A DNA stretch of 40,813 nucleotides, from positions 1-40,813 of the forward strand of contig NZ_BMTW01000026.1 in NCBI RefSeq assembly GCF_014649875.1. Direction: 5' to 3'. Shown here one piece after another: positions 8,127-16,058 of the stretch. The position numbers and the translations under genes are program-made. Position 1 is the stretch's first letter; each line of letters opens with the position of its first letter. This DNA comes from Streptomyces rubiginosohelvolus. Lineage in GTDB: Bacteria; Actinomycetota; Actinomycetes; Streptomycetales; Streptomycetaceae. Under the pieces are notes generated by a model. The model worked only from the letters and a program-made list of their open reading frames with translations, made no database searches and was not told where the DNA came from.

Positions 8127-8519
8127 ATGAACAGCATCGCATCGACCCTGACGCACCCTCGCGCCGGGCTCGCCGACGACATGACCCGCGACGACAACCG
8201 CCGCGGATTCGAGCGCGACGAAACCGACACCTTCCAGCAGCTCGTGCAGCAGCTGGTGGTCGACGGCGACGACCGCGCCGCCGCGGCCGGCCGTCGGGCC
8301 CGGCGCACCCTCCAGGAGATGTACCCCGGCTACGAGCGGCAGCCCGTGCTGATCCTGCACCGTCCGGCTATGGCCGACGACGCCTGCGGGCTCTGCCACC
8401 GGTGGGGCTGCACCGGGCACGACTGCCCCCGCGTCACCGCGCTGACCGACCAAGAGCGCAAGGACCTGAGCGACAAGGTCCGCGACGCCAACAAGCGCAG
8501 CGAGTCCCGCCCGAAGTGA
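8127..8519 (+). CDS. Hypothetical plasmid protein
   Basis: 130 aa; ATG preceded by GAAGGGCAG. The N-terminal half is helical and acidic (DTFQQLVQQLVVDGDDRAAA). A possible metal-binding CGLCHRWGCTGHDCP motif lies at about residues 88-102, followed by a charged C-terminus. No family recognised. The next gene starts inside its stop (GTGA). Confidence 0.7.
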   Translation: MNSIASTLTHPRAGLADDMTRDDNRRGFERDETDTFQQLVQQLVVDGDDRAAAAGRRARRTLQEMYPGYERQPVLILHRPAMADDACGLCHRWGCTGHDCPRVTALTDQERKDLSDKVRDANKRSESRPK

Positions 8520-8704
8520 CGGTCATACGCGCCGCCCGGACCGCGCAGCACCTCGCGGTCCGGGCCATCACCCTGCACGGCCTGGCCCACCCGCTCACCC
8601 TCGCGTTCCTGGCGGCCGCCTCCACGGCGGCCGCCAGGGCGTGGGACCGGGGCCACCCCGTGTACGCGATCCACCCCGCACAGAAGGCTCGCCGTGCCCG
8701 CTGA
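8516..8704 (+). CDS. Small hydrophobic plasmid protein
   Basis: 62 aa; GTG overlaps the preceding stop by 4 bp. It begins MTVIRAARTAQHLAVRAITL, followed by the hydrophobic stretch PLTLAFLAAASTAAARAW, a possible single membrane segment, and has a basic tail (AQKARRAR). It resembles the small spread-type membrane proteins found in Streptomyces transfer operons only in size, hydrophobicity and location; function not known. Confidence 0.6.
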   Translation: MTVIRAARTAQHLAVRAITLHGLAHPLTLAFLAAASTAAARAWDRGHPVYAIHPAQKARRAR

Positions 8705-8876
8705 CCTGCACACCCGCTACATGGAGGCCCGGCGCACCTGGGCCGACCACGCCGACGACTGCGACACCTGCACCCCCACCCAGCCTGGCTGCCCGGACGG
8801 CACCCCGCTGTGGGAGCGGTTCAGCCGCCTGCAGGACGCCTACCTCACCCACCTCCGTAAGAAGGGCGCCTCATGA
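8694..8876 (+). CDS. Small Cys-containing hypothetical protein
   Basis: 60 aa; GTG start 11 bp inside the preceding gene. It carries CDTCTPTQPGCPDGTPLWE, a compact Cys cluster common in small actinomycete plasmid proteins, followed by a helix (FSRLQDAYLTHLRKKGAS). The tight overlaps on both sides support translation as part of an operon. Confidence 0.65.
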   Translation: MPADLHTRYMEARRTWADHADDCDTCTPTQPGCPDGTPLWERFSRLQDAYLTHLRKKGAS

Positions 8877-9097
8877 CCGCCACCATCACCTCCATCGCTG
8901 CCTCTGGGACCGTGGGCGCCATGTCCACCCAGGCCGGGGCCACCGTGTACGTCTACACGGACCCCGACGGAACGTTGAGCAGCGACTGCACCGGCTGCGG
9001 CGAGTACGCCTGGACGCTCGCCGCCGACCACGCCTTCGCCCAGCAGCACGCCGCGGCCTGCTTCCGCCGGCCCCGCCCGCTCCGCCTGGCCGCCTGA
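8873..9097 (+). CDS. Small hypothetical protein with Cys/His cluster
   Basis: 74 aa; ATGA overlap with the preceding gene. After a Thr/Ser-rich N-terminus come VYVYTDPDGTLSSDCTGCGE and, 15 residues on, HAFAQQHAAACF. The order CxxC...H...H..C suggests one zinc site. Function unknown. It is followed by the first copy of a structured intergenic repeat. Confidence 0.65.
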   Translation: MTATITSIAASGTVGAMSTQAGATVYVYTDPDGTLSSDCTGCGEYAWTLAADHAFAQQHAAACFRRPRPLRLAA

Positions 9098-9185
9098 CGG
9101 TCTGCCCGCTGCCCGATCCGCTGAGCCCCGCCCTCACCGCACGTCGCGCGGGCTCAACGGTGAGGGGAGCCGGACAGCCCAGACC
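9098..9185 (+). repeat. Structured intergenic repeat, copy 1
   Basis: Begins CGGTCTGCCCGCTGCC right after the stop codon and ends GAGGGGAGCCGGACAGCCC. Between these ends TGAGCCC (9122-9128) pairs with GGGCTCA (9150-9156), and CCCTCACCG (9131-9139) pairs with CGGTGAGGG (9158-9166). The interleaved order is that of an H-type pseudoknot. Copy 2 is at 9393-9472. Confidence 0.65.
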
Positions 9186-9209
9186 ACCCCGCCGAGAGGA
9201 ACCCCCGGC

Positions 9210-9392
9210 ATGAAGCGCACCGACGCCATCGCCTACCACGTCGAGGAAGCCGAATCCGCCGAGCGCGTACTCGCTCAGGCGACTCCCGGGACCCCGGGCC
9301 ACCGCCACCAGGCCGAGTACGCCCAGGAGCACCGGGTGCTCGCCGAGGCCGCCCGCCTCCACGACTACCCGGACGGCGAACTCGAAGACTGA
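9210..9392 (+). CDS. Small helical hypothetical protein
   Basis: 60 aa; ATG preceded by GAGAGGAA. It is acidic and helical, with Tyr/His/Glu-rich content (YHVEEAESAERVLAQATPG, YAQEHRVLAEAARLHDYPDG). No family recognised. It is flanked on both sides by copies of the same structured intergenic repeat. Confidence 0.65.
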   Translation: MKRTDAIAYHVEEAESAERVLAQATPGTPGHRHQAEYAQEHRVLAEAARLHDYPDGELED

Positions 9393-9472
9393 CGGCCTGC
9401 CCGCTGCCTCCCCTGCCCGTCCCGGCCGCGAGCTGGTACGGGCAGGGCCGAGGGGAGCCGGACAGCCCGGAC
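9393..9472 (+). repeat. Structured intergenic repeat, copy 2
   Basis: Starts CGGCCTGCCCGCTGCC immediately after the stop and ends GAGGGGAGCCGGACAGCCC as in copy 1. The inner stem is different in sequence but again perfect: CCCTGCCCGT (9411-9420) with ACGGGCAGGG (9438-9447). Confidence 0.65.
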
Positions 9473-9497
9473 CCACCAGCCCTGAGAAGAGGCTTAC

Positions 9498-10085
9498 ATG
9501 CCCAAGACCACGCCCATCCCCGGCGTCGTGTTCACCGAGGCCACGCTGCGCAAGGCGCAGGAACTCGCGGCCCAGTCCTACGGCTCGGTGTGGACCGGCC
9601 CGTCGGGGGAGGAGTCCTCCGGCGAGGCTGTGGCCTGCCATCTGGAGGCCACAGCCGCCCTGCTCGACGAGGACGGCTGGATCCGCGTGACCACCTACTT
9701 CCGGGACCGGGACCAGGGCCGGACCAACGACGCCAGCCCTGCCTACGACGAGTCCCTGACGGTCAAGCAGATGGTCCGCGCGGTCCTGCGGTTCCTCCAC
9801 GACGACATCGGCCCCGGCCTCGACCCGCGGCGCACCCTGGACACCGCGCTGCGCCACGTCGGTGAGGACGATGCGCACGGAAGCACCGACGCCGACACCG
9901 CCACCGTGGCGGGCTACGTCCTGGACCGGCTGATCCAGGCCCACACCGGATCGCCCTCCGCCCGCGCCACGGCCTGGTCGGAGCGCCAGCACCGCACCCA
10001 CGCCGACATCACCGCCCTGCTCACCGCAGGCGCCCGGTTCGCCCGCACTCACGGCCCCTCCGCCTCCAACGCGCGGGCCGCCTGA
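9498..10085 (+). CDS. Hypothetical plasmid protein
   Basis: 195 aa; ATG preceded by AGAAGAGG. It is acidic with mixed alpha/beta composition: an N-terminal FTEATLRKAQELAAQSYGSV, a central WIRVTTYFRDRDQGRTNDAS, and a helical C-terminal half (AGYVLDRLIQAHTG, HADITALLTAGARF). No catalytic motif recognised. It is followed by a strong hairpin. Confidence 0.7.
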   Translation: MPKTTPIPGVVFTEATLRKAQELAAQSYGSVWTGPSGEESSGEAVACHLEATAALLDEDGWIRVTTYFRDRDQGRTNDASPAYDESLTVKQMVRAVLRFLHDDIGPGLDPRRTLDTALRHVGEDDAHGSTDADTATVAGYVLDRLIQAHTGSPSARATAWSERQHRTHADITALLTAGARFARTHGPSASNARAA

Positions 10086-10107
10086 CCCTCCCGTTCACCG
10101 CCGCGTG

Positions 10108-10145
10108 CAGGTCGGCCCCGCCAGCTCCATGGCGGGGCCGACCTG
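10108..10145. terminator. Strong hairpin
   Basis: Perfect 15-bp arms CAGGTCGGCCCCGCC/GGCGGGGCCGACCTG around loop AGCTCCAT, 29 bp before the next GTG. No U-tract. Confidence 0.75.
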
Positions 10146-10173
10146 TACGCGAACCTCTTGAAGGAGCCCCATC

Positions 10174-12381
10174 GTGGCGACCGCCGCTCGTACGAAGCCC
10201 GCCCGGCGCAAGCCGAACCGGGCCCGCAAGACCGCAGTCCCCCAGCCCCCCGCGCCGGACGCTCCGACGGCCGCGGCCGAGGTTCCCCCGGCGACCGGTT
10301 CGGCAGAGGTGCGCGACGAGGCGCTGGCCCGGGTCGCGGATGCCCGCGACCGGTCCGCCGACATCATCGAGACCGCCCGCGAGCAGGCCGCCGTTCTCCA
10401 GGCCGAGGCCGAGAGCGCGGCCGCGCGCACCATCAGCGAGACGCACGAGCAGGTCACCGTGATGATGGCCGAGGCGCAGACCCGGGCCGAGGACACCCTC
10501 GTCAATGCGGACCAGAGCGTCACCGCCCAGCGCGCGGCTGCCGAGGCCGACGTGGAGGCAGCGCGGGGCGAGGCCGACCGGCTCCTGGCTCAGGCGCAGA
10601 GCCGCGCCGAGCTGCTGGTGAGCGAGGCCCGTACGCAGGTCGCTGAGATCACTGATCTGGCTGCCACGGAACGCGAGGTGACGGCGACGGCGGTCGCCGA
10701 GCTGGGACGCCTGGCGCAGGCCGACCTTGCCGAGATCAGTGTGCTGGTCGACCAGCGCCGCACCGACGCTTCCGCGATTCTGGCCCGCGCCCAGGAGCAG
10801 GCCGACGAACTGGTCGCGGCGGCGCGACGGGAGGTCGAGCAGGCCCGTGAGCGGTTCGCCGAGCTGGCCCGGACTGCGGCCGAGCAGTACGAGGGCCGCC
10901 GGGCGGAGGCGGAGCAGCTCTACACGGGTGCCGTCGCGGCGGCCGATGAGCGGCGCCGTGAAGCCGATGCTCATGTGGCGGCGGCGCACACCGAGGCGGA
11001 GCAGGCCCGGACTGAGCTGCGCGAGAAGCTGCGTGAGCTCACCGACCAGTTCGACACGGCGGCCGCCGAGAGGCGCACCGCGCTGGCCGGGGAGCTCGCC
11101 GGGCTCAAGGCTGCGTGCGACAAGCAGCGCGAGCGGCTGCGCGAGGAGGCCAAGACCGTTGCCGGGCAGCTGCGGGAGGCCGCGCAGAAGGAGGCCGCCC
11201 GCATCACCGCCGAGGCGGAGCGCAAGGCCAAGGGCATCACCGACCGGGCCGAGGCCGACATCTCCCGTGCTCGCCGGATGCTGGAGGAGGCCCGGGAGGC
11301 GAAGAAGGCCAGCTCCCGCTGGAACGGCTGGCAGCAGAACGTCAGCGCGAAGGCGTGGAAGGGCGCTCCGTGGGTCGCGCTCGCAGCCGGCGTCGGTCTC
11401 GCTGCCTCCGGTGAGTACGAGCTGGCCCGCATGGTCGGCATCAACGAGTACGTCGCGCCGCTGCTGCCCGTCAGCATTGACGTCTACTGCGTCACCGCGT
11501 TCCGCGCCAAGCGGGACATCCCGGCGGCGCTCGTACTGATGGCGTCGGCCAACGTCGTGTACCACCTCTCGGAGCAGGCGCACCTCGTACCAGAAGGTGC
11601 GTCGGCTCCGTGGCCGCTGACGACGTTCGTCGTACTGATCTTCGTGGCCGTCATCTGGCGCGTCCACGCGCTCATGCACGACACCGGTACGGACGGACAC
11701 GGTGGTACGGACACGGCCACCGCGACGGACGGCCGTACCGGTACGGCCGCAGCCGCCGGTGCGGACGGGCGTACCGGTACGGACGCGTGGACGGACGGCA
11801 ACGCTGCCTCGCATCACGCCCGTACAAGCTCCGCTGGTACGGGCGTGTACGGCGGGACGACTGGTACGGCGGCTGCACGCACGGCCCACGGCGCGACTGG
11901 TACGGAGCCTGTACGGGGCACCTCGCACCACGAGGGCCCCGCCGAGGGGAATGCGGCTGTGACCAGCGCATACGGCGACCGTACAAGCGGCGTACAGGGC
12001 ACCCGTAACGGGGCTGCGCGTACCGGTACGGATAGCCCGGGTCGTACGAGCGCCGCCGCGTACGAGGGCCGGACCCGTACCGGTACGGTCACCGCCCGTA
12101 CGAGCCCGGCCGATACGGTCCCCGCCGCCCGTACCGGTACGGCGGGCGGGCCCCCGCGTACCACCGGGGGCGACTCCGGCGGGCGTACCGGTACGGCGAC
12201 CCGCGCCCGTACCGATGATGAACTGCTCCCGCTCGTACAGGAGCTGCCGCGCGAGACGGACGGGTTCGTCAACATCAGCCGCGTCCGTACCACGCTCTCC
12301 GTCAACCAGGACCGTGCGATCCGGCTGCTGTCGAAGGCCGGGCTGCTGCGGCCCGTGGACGCGGACAAGTACCTCACCTGA
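10174..12381 (+). CDS. Coiled-coil, DUF2637-like membrane protein with C-terminal wHTH (transfer)
   Basis: 735 aa; GTG preceded by AAGGAG. Order: basic N-terminus (1-45); about 330 residues of Ala/Glu/Arg coiled coil (such as AEAERKAKGITDRAEADISR); a membrane block at about 395-500 with several segments (WVALAAGVGLAASGEYELA, VAPLLPVSIDVYCVTAF, FVVLIFVAVIWRVHAL) whose LLPVSID...ASANVV pattern resembles DUF2637/SpdB-type transfer proteins; a disordered linker at 500-680 full of RTGT units; and a winged helix at 681-735 (FVNISRVRTTLSVNQDRAIR). It is probably a membrane-bound DNA-organising component of the conjugal translocase. The RTGT codons create a palindrome array in the DNA (separate feature). 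Confidence 0.75.
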   Translation: MATAARTKPARRKPNRARKTAVPQPPAPDAPTAAAEVPPATGSAEVRDEALARVADARDRSADIIETAREQAAVLQAEAESAAARTISETHEQVTVMMAEAQTRAEDTLVNADQSVTAQRAAAEADVEAARGEADRLLAQAQSRAELLVSEARTQVAEITDLAATEREVTATAVAELGRLAQADLAEISVLVDQRRTDASAILARAQEQADELVAAARREVEQARERFAELARTAAEQYEGRRAEAEQLYTGAVAAADERRREADAHVAAAHTEAEQARTELREKLRELTDQFDTAAAERRTALAGELAGLKAACDKQRERLREEAKTVAGQLREAAQKEAARITAEAERKAKGITDRAEADISRARRMLEEAREAKKASSRWNGWQQNVSAKAWKGAPWVALAAGVGLAASGEYELARMVGINEYVAPLLPVSIDVYCVTAFRAKRDIPAALVLMASANVVYHLSEQAHLVPEGASAPWPLTTFVVLIFVAVIWRVHALMHDTGTDGHGGTDTATATDGRTGTAAAAGADGRTGTDAWTDGNAASHHARTSSAGTGVYGGTTGTAAARTAHGATGTEPVRGTSHHEGPAEGNAAVTSAYGDRTSGVQGTRNGAARTGTDSPGRTSAAAYEGRTRTGTVTARTSPADTVPAARTGTAGGPPRTTGGDSGGRTGTATRARTDDELLPLVQELPRETDGFVNISRVRTTLSVNQDRAIRLLSKAGLLRPVDADKYLT
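11734..12195. repeat. CGTACCGGTACG palindrome array inside the wHTH membrane gene
   Basis: Six exact copies of the 12-bp palindrome CGTACCGGTACG at 11734, 11770, 12019, 12076, 12130 and 12184. The first extends to the 18-bp palindrome GGCCGTACCGGTACGGCC (11731-11748). Half-site GGTACGG copies also occur at 11686, 11704, 11863 and 11899. They encode Arg-Thr-Gly-Thr with CGT and GGT codons, both less usual in GC-rich genes. Confidence 0.85.
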
Positions 12382-12383
12382 CA

Positions 12384-12409
12384 GGGGCGCGCCCGTACCG
12401 GCGCGCCCC
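12384..12409. terminator. Hairpin after the wHTH membrane gene
   Basis: Perfect arms GGGGCGCGCC/GGCGCGCCCC around CGTACC, extended outside by ACA...TGT through 12381-12418. It starts at the stop codon. A GTACCG half-site forms the loop. Confidence 0.75.
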
Positions 12410-12552
12410 TCCCCTGTATGTCCTGGCCGCGCATGGCCGCACCCAGACCCGCTCCGCCCCCTTCCGCACTGCCGGACGGGGCGCGACGGGACCTGGTGGC
12501 GGGCCACGGCTGCCAGGCCGGCCCCCAGCACCGCCCGATTCGGAGACATCCC

Positions 12553-13038
12553 ATGAGCGATCCCCTGAACCGCGAGACGAAGAATCCGCTGGCCGACGTC
12601 GCCGCCAGCCCCGACGCCACCGCCCGCTACCTCGCCGATGTCCAGCGGGTCCTGCTGGACATCGGCGGCAACCTGGAGATCCTCGCCCGCGAGATCCATC
12701 TCCACTGCCGCCACACTCACGTCGAGGGCGACCGTTTCTACGACGCCTGGATGCGTTCCAGGCCCGTCGAAAAGGCGCTGAAAGACGTCCTGAAAAGCGT
12801 CGAGGGCGTCACCAAGGGTCTGGAAAAGAGCGCCTATCAGCGGCGCGCACACGACGAGGCTGTTGCCGCCGCCGACGCGAAGCGTAAGGAAAAGGTGCTG
12901 GAGAAGGCCCGGAAGAGGAACCCGCCCCAGTTGAATAGCACCCAGGGAAACACGGGGCAGTCGCCGCAGCAGGGGAATGTGCGCTACGATGAGCCCGCGT
13001 CGATTTACGACCTGCGTAGCGACAGGCGGTCGGCGTAA
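12553..13038 (+). CDS. TraA-like plasmid transfer protein
   Basis: 161 aa from ATG 12553; the open frame extends upstream but without support. Residues 20-115 are helical: ATARYLADVQRVLLDIGGNL, EIHLHCRHTHVEGDRFYDAW, VEKALKDVLKSVEGVTKGLE. The end reads DEPASIYDLRSDRRSA after a charged, disordered linker. From memory of the family this matches the proteins annotated TraA in Streptomyces plasmids (a transfer accessory protein of unknown mechanism). The order before an FtsK/TraB-like ATPase fits. It overlaps the next start (TAATG). Confidence 0.6.
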   Translation: MSDPLNRETKNPLADVAASPDATARYLADVQRVLLDIGGNLEILAREIHLHCRHTHVEGDRFYDAWMRSRPVEKALKDVLKSVEGVTKGLEKSAYQRRAHDEAVAAADAKRKEKVLEKARKRNPPQLNSTQGNTGQSPQQGNVRYDEPASIYDLRSDRRSA

Positions 13039-13271
13039 TGGCTGGCCGCCCGCTTCTGAAAGCGGAACTCTCCGCCCAGCGCTCCCGCGATTACCTGATG
13101 GAACAGCGGGATTCTTTCATCCAGAAACACGGGGAAGACCTCGGCGCTTTCTATTTCCTGCTGATGCTGATCCAGACGCACGGCAGGAAGAGGCTCAAGA
13201 GCGGCGACGTCACCGCCCTGCGGGCCTTGGCGCACGACCTGCACGCGATCTACCTCAAGCACACCCAGTAA
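13038..13271 (+). CDS. Small hypothetical transfer-cluster protein
   Basis: 77 aa; ATG overlaps the preceding TAA by one base, indicating coupling. Helical throughout: ELSAQRSRDYLMEQRDSFIQ, then FYFLLMLIQTHGRKRLKSGD and ALRALAHDLHAIYLKH. No domain recognised. A strong hairpin follows. Confidence 0.7.
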   Translation: MAGRPLLKAELSAQRSRDYLMEQRDSFIQKHGEDLGAFYFLLMLIQTHGRKRLKSGDVTALRALAHDLHAIYLKHTQ

Positions 13272-13286
13272 CACCGCCCGCTGCAC

Positions 13287-13321
13287 CCGGGGCCCGTCAC
13301 GAAGACCGTGACGGGCCCCGG
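13287..13321. terminator. Strong hairpin
   Basis: Perfect 15-bp arms CCGGGGCCCGTCACG/CGTGACGGGCCCCGG with loop AAGAC. The 115 bp that follow hold imperfect direct repeats (GCCCAGGCGC, CACACGC) and no gene. Confidence 0.8.
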
Positions 13322-13437
13322 TTCTGTCTGGAGGGGGGCCCAACGCCCAGGCGCCCACACGCCCACCCGCCCAGGCGCGCACACGCGTACGCGAGACCGT
13401 CACTGTTTGTCAACTCCCCTTGGAGGTCGAAGGAGCC

Positions 13438-15546
13438 GTGTCCGACGACACCGAACCGCCCCCCGGCCAGGGCCCGCCCCGCGCCGGCCAGCTCATCAAT
13501 TTCCCTACCGGGGACGACGTCATCGGACGCCCCCCGACACTTCCCGACCCCTCCCGGCTTTTCCCCGAACCCCGGACTACGGAAGACCCACCCGACCCCC
13601 CGGAAGAATCCGATAGGGAATTCCCCGCAATTCCTCAGCCGCCCGATCCGGAATTCGCCCTACGCTCCGAAGGAATTGATTCCGTCGATTCCGAAGCGGA
13701 AGAAGAAGCCGAGTATTTTGATGAGGAATCGGGTCAGCGCCGTTCTCTGGCTGACCGGCTCGGAGACTGGCTTGAATTCCGGCTGGAGCGGGCACGGTCG
13801 CGTCACGAGGATGAGGCGGCCTTCCGTGAGGCGGAGATCGCACGGAAAGCGGAGCTGCTGAAAGGCCGCACCGCTGCGGAAGTCGCGATGATGGAGCAGA
13901 ACGGCAAACTGCGTCAGGCGATGCTGAGGGCCCGGGCCGACAAGGCCTCCGCGCGGGGCAAAGCCGATGCGGCGTCCATGAAGTCCGGCGGTACCGGGCT
14001 CGGTGACCGGGGCCGCAGGAACAACTCCGGCTCCGGCTCCGGCGGCGGCTCGCGTCCTGGCGGATCCAGGAACCCGAGTTCACCCGCGAAACCGCACCCG
14101 CCCAAGCCCCCGGGCAAGCAGCTCAACTCGCCGCCCAGGAAGGCCCCGGACCCGAAGCGGGGACCCGAGCAGCGCAAGGACTCCGGCTCCAGGAGGGGAC
14201 CCGATCCGAAGCGCGGCCCGGACTCCCGGAAGGGCCCGGATACGAAGAAGGGGCGGGCCGAGAAGCGGACGCGGACGGATCCGAAGACGCCGCCACCCCG
14301 GCCGCGTCCCGAGAGCAGCGCTCGCAAGGCCCCCGATCCCAAGAAGGTGCCCGATCCGAAGCGGACCCCAGCTCCGAAGAAGACCTCCGACCCGAGGAAG
14401 AAGGGGCCTGGCTCGCAGGACTCCTCGGGGGCGGGGAGCAAGACCGGGTGGGGGAAGTGGAAGAAGGCGCCGAAGGACGCCCCGGTCAACGGCAGCCGGA
14501 ACAAGGACCCGAAGTCACCGGGCAGGGACTCAGCTGGCAAGGACCCCGCCGGCAAGCCGGACCCGGGGAAGAGCCAGCGGGACAACTCCGCCGGAAAGGG
14601 CGGGCGTTGGAAGCGCCGCCCCTCCCCCGGCAAGGGCCCTGACGGCAGCTCGAAGCCTCGTACGGGCCCCGAAGGCCGCAAGGGTCCGGAGGCCTCCGGA
14701 AAGGCCCGCAGCGGGGCCTCCAGGGGCTCGCGGGGCGGCTGGTGGAAGCCCGGAAGGCACCGCACCGCCCCGGGTGCGGACCGGAGCGGTGCCGGTTCGC
14801 CGAACGGTGGACCGCAGGACCCGTACGAGGACCTGTTCGCCTCCCACTCGCCGGAGTACACCGCCGAGTGGCCCGGCCGCGACCGCGGGGCGGCCGGTCC
14901 CGCCGCGGGGCACCGCTCCGACACCGCTGGCTCCCGGCCGGGAGCGTCGGACGACGTGGTGGACGCGGTGATCGTGGACGACCCGGCCGACCCGTTCGGC
15001 GCGGACCGGATCCGCCAGCCCGGACTGACCACCGGCGCCCCGGGCCTGCCGCCCGCCCCCGAACCCCACACCCAGCGCCCCGGCACCACCAGGGCCGCCG
15101 AACCCGACCAGGAGGACCCTTTGGGATCACAGGTGACCAAACCCGCCGCAGGCCACGCCATGGCCGCCCAGCACCGCACGAACATCACCTTCGGCGAGTT
15201 CCTGACGGACATCGTGAACATCGCGATCAAGGCAGCCGTCGACAAGGAACGCGCCGAGGAGCTGGGCGCCTCGCTCGGGCGGGTCGCGGACGCGCTGCGC
15301 GACATGGCCACCGACCTGGTGGGCGACCACAACGTCTCCTCCGAGGTCGTCGACGCAGTCACGGACCTGGCCGACGGGGCCGCCCGGATGAAGGCACTGG
15401 CCGAGCGGTGCGCCACCGAGTGCGAGACCGCCTCCGAGGCCGCCCGGCTCGCCGCGATCTCCGTCGGCCGGGTCTACGGCGAGGACATGCAGGCCAAGGA
15501 CGACGCAGGCCTCGCCGACGCCTCCGCCGCCGTCCACCACGACTAG
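13438..15546 (+). CDS. Large low-complexity basic protein of the transfer cluster
   Basis: 702 aa from GTG 13438, preceded by AAGGAG (a TTG 18 bp upstream lacks a site). Parts: an acidic, proline-rich N-terminus (1-115); a helical stretch (115-180, DWLEFRLERARSRHEDEAAF); about 300 residues of Pro/Lys/Arg repeats (variants of KAPDPKRGP) with three aromatic-basic spots (GWGKWKKAP, GGRWKRRPSPG, GGWWKPGRHR); an acidic linker; and a structured helical C-terminus from about 575 (ITFGEFLTDIVNIAIKAAVD, RVADALRDMATDLVGDH). It probably binds DNA through the basic region and partners through the C-terminus. No enzyme motif. Confidence 0.7.
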   Translation: MSDDTEPPPGQGPPRAGQLINFPTGDDVIGRPPTLPDPSRLFPEPRTTEDPPDPPEESDREFPAIPQPPDPEFALRSEGIDSVDSEAEEEAEYFDEESGQRRSLADRLGDWLEFRLERARSRHEDEAAFREAEIARKAELLKGRTAAEVAMMEQNGKLRQAMLRARADKASARGKADAASMKSGGTGLGDRGRRNNSGSGSGGGSRPGGSRNPSSPAKPHPPKPPGKQLNSPPRKAPDPKRGPEQRKDSGSRRGPDPKRGPDSRKGPDTKKGRAEKRTRTDPKTPPPRPRPESSARKAPDPKKVPDPKRTPAPKKTSDPRKKGPGSQDSSGAGSKTGWGKWKKAPKDAPVNGSRNKDPKSPGRDSAGKDPAGKPDPGKSQRDNSAGKGGRWKRRPSPGKGPDGSSKPRTGPEGRKGPEASGKARSGASRGSRGGWWKPGRHRTAPGADRSGAGSPNGGPQDPYEDLFASHSPEYTAEWPGRDRGAAGPAAGHRSDTAGSRPGASDDVVDAVIVDDPADPFGADRIRQPGLTTGAPGLPPAPEPHTQRPGTTRAAEPDQEDPLGSQVTKPAAGHAMAAQHRTNITFGEFLTDIVNIAIKAAVDKERAEELGASLGRVADALRDMATDLVGDHNVSSEVVDAVTDLADGAARMKALAERCATECETASEAARLAAISVGRVYGEDMQAKDDAGLADASAAVHHD

Positions 15547-15563
15547 AAAGGGCAGTTCCGCCA

Positions 15564-15977
15564 ATGAGCACTCCCGTACCGCGCCCCGGCACGTTCGCCG
15601 CGCCGACGGACGCCGACCACCGCTACAAGTCCATCCAGCACAAACTCAAGACCCTGGCCACCGCCATGGACCACGCGTCCGACGAACTCCAGCAGCTGCT
15701 GCACAACATGCGCCTGAACGCCTCGCGCACCGAGGGCCTGGCCGCGGACATCGCCCACGCGGACCTGGACCCGAAGTTCGTCGCGATGACCAACCAGGTG
15801 TCCGTCGCCCTGGGCGGCGCCGCCGTCGAGGTGAAGACGCTCCAGGCGACCGCCCACGAGGTGGCTGTGCAGGCCACCGGGGCGCAGCGGACGCACGCCC
15901 GGCTGTACGAGGGCTTGGACACCGTGCGTTCCGGACGTCCCGAACGCACCCCGAAGCCGGGCTTCTTCGCCCGCTGA
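15564..15977 (+). CDS. Small coiled-coil transfer-associated protein
   Basis: 137 aa; ATG 17 bp after the preceding stop, with AAAGGGC upstream. Helical, with coiled-coil-like pattern (QHKLKTLATAMDHASDELQQ, LLHNMRLNASRTEGLAADIA) and the end RSGRPERTPKPGFFAR, which I associate with a conserved small family in Streptomyces transfer operons. Function unknown; the location directly before the ATPase suggests an accessory role. Confidence 0.65.
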   Translation: MSTPVPRPGTFAAPTDADHRYKSIQHKLKTLATAMDHASDELQQLLHNMRLNASRTEGLAADIAHADLDPKFVAMTNQVSVALGGAAVEVKTLQATAHEVAVQATGAQRTHARLYEGLDTVRSGRPERTPKPGFFAR

Positions 15978-15995
15978 CCCCCACCCATCACTGCC

Positions 15996-16035
15996 ACGGG
16001 CACCCCCGCAGCTCCGCGCTCCCGGGGGTGCCCGT
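15996..16035. terminator. Strong hairpin before the translocase gene
   Basis: Perfect 13-bp arms ACGGGCACCCCCG/CGGGGGTGCCCGT, 23 bp before the GTG of the ATPase gene. Confidence 0.75.
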
Positions 16036-16058
16036 CCGCTTCCCGAAGGAGAACACCG

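Noticed and set aside
10021..12852. A 943-codon minus-strand frame opposite the wHTH membrane gene
   Set aside because: It is open only because of the GC bias of the real gene. The sense strand shows clear coiled-coil, membrane and wHTH order plus a ribosome binding site.
13420..13440. Alternative TTG start for the low-complexity protein
   Set aside because: The GTG at 13438 has a strong AAGGAG at proper distance; the TTG has none.
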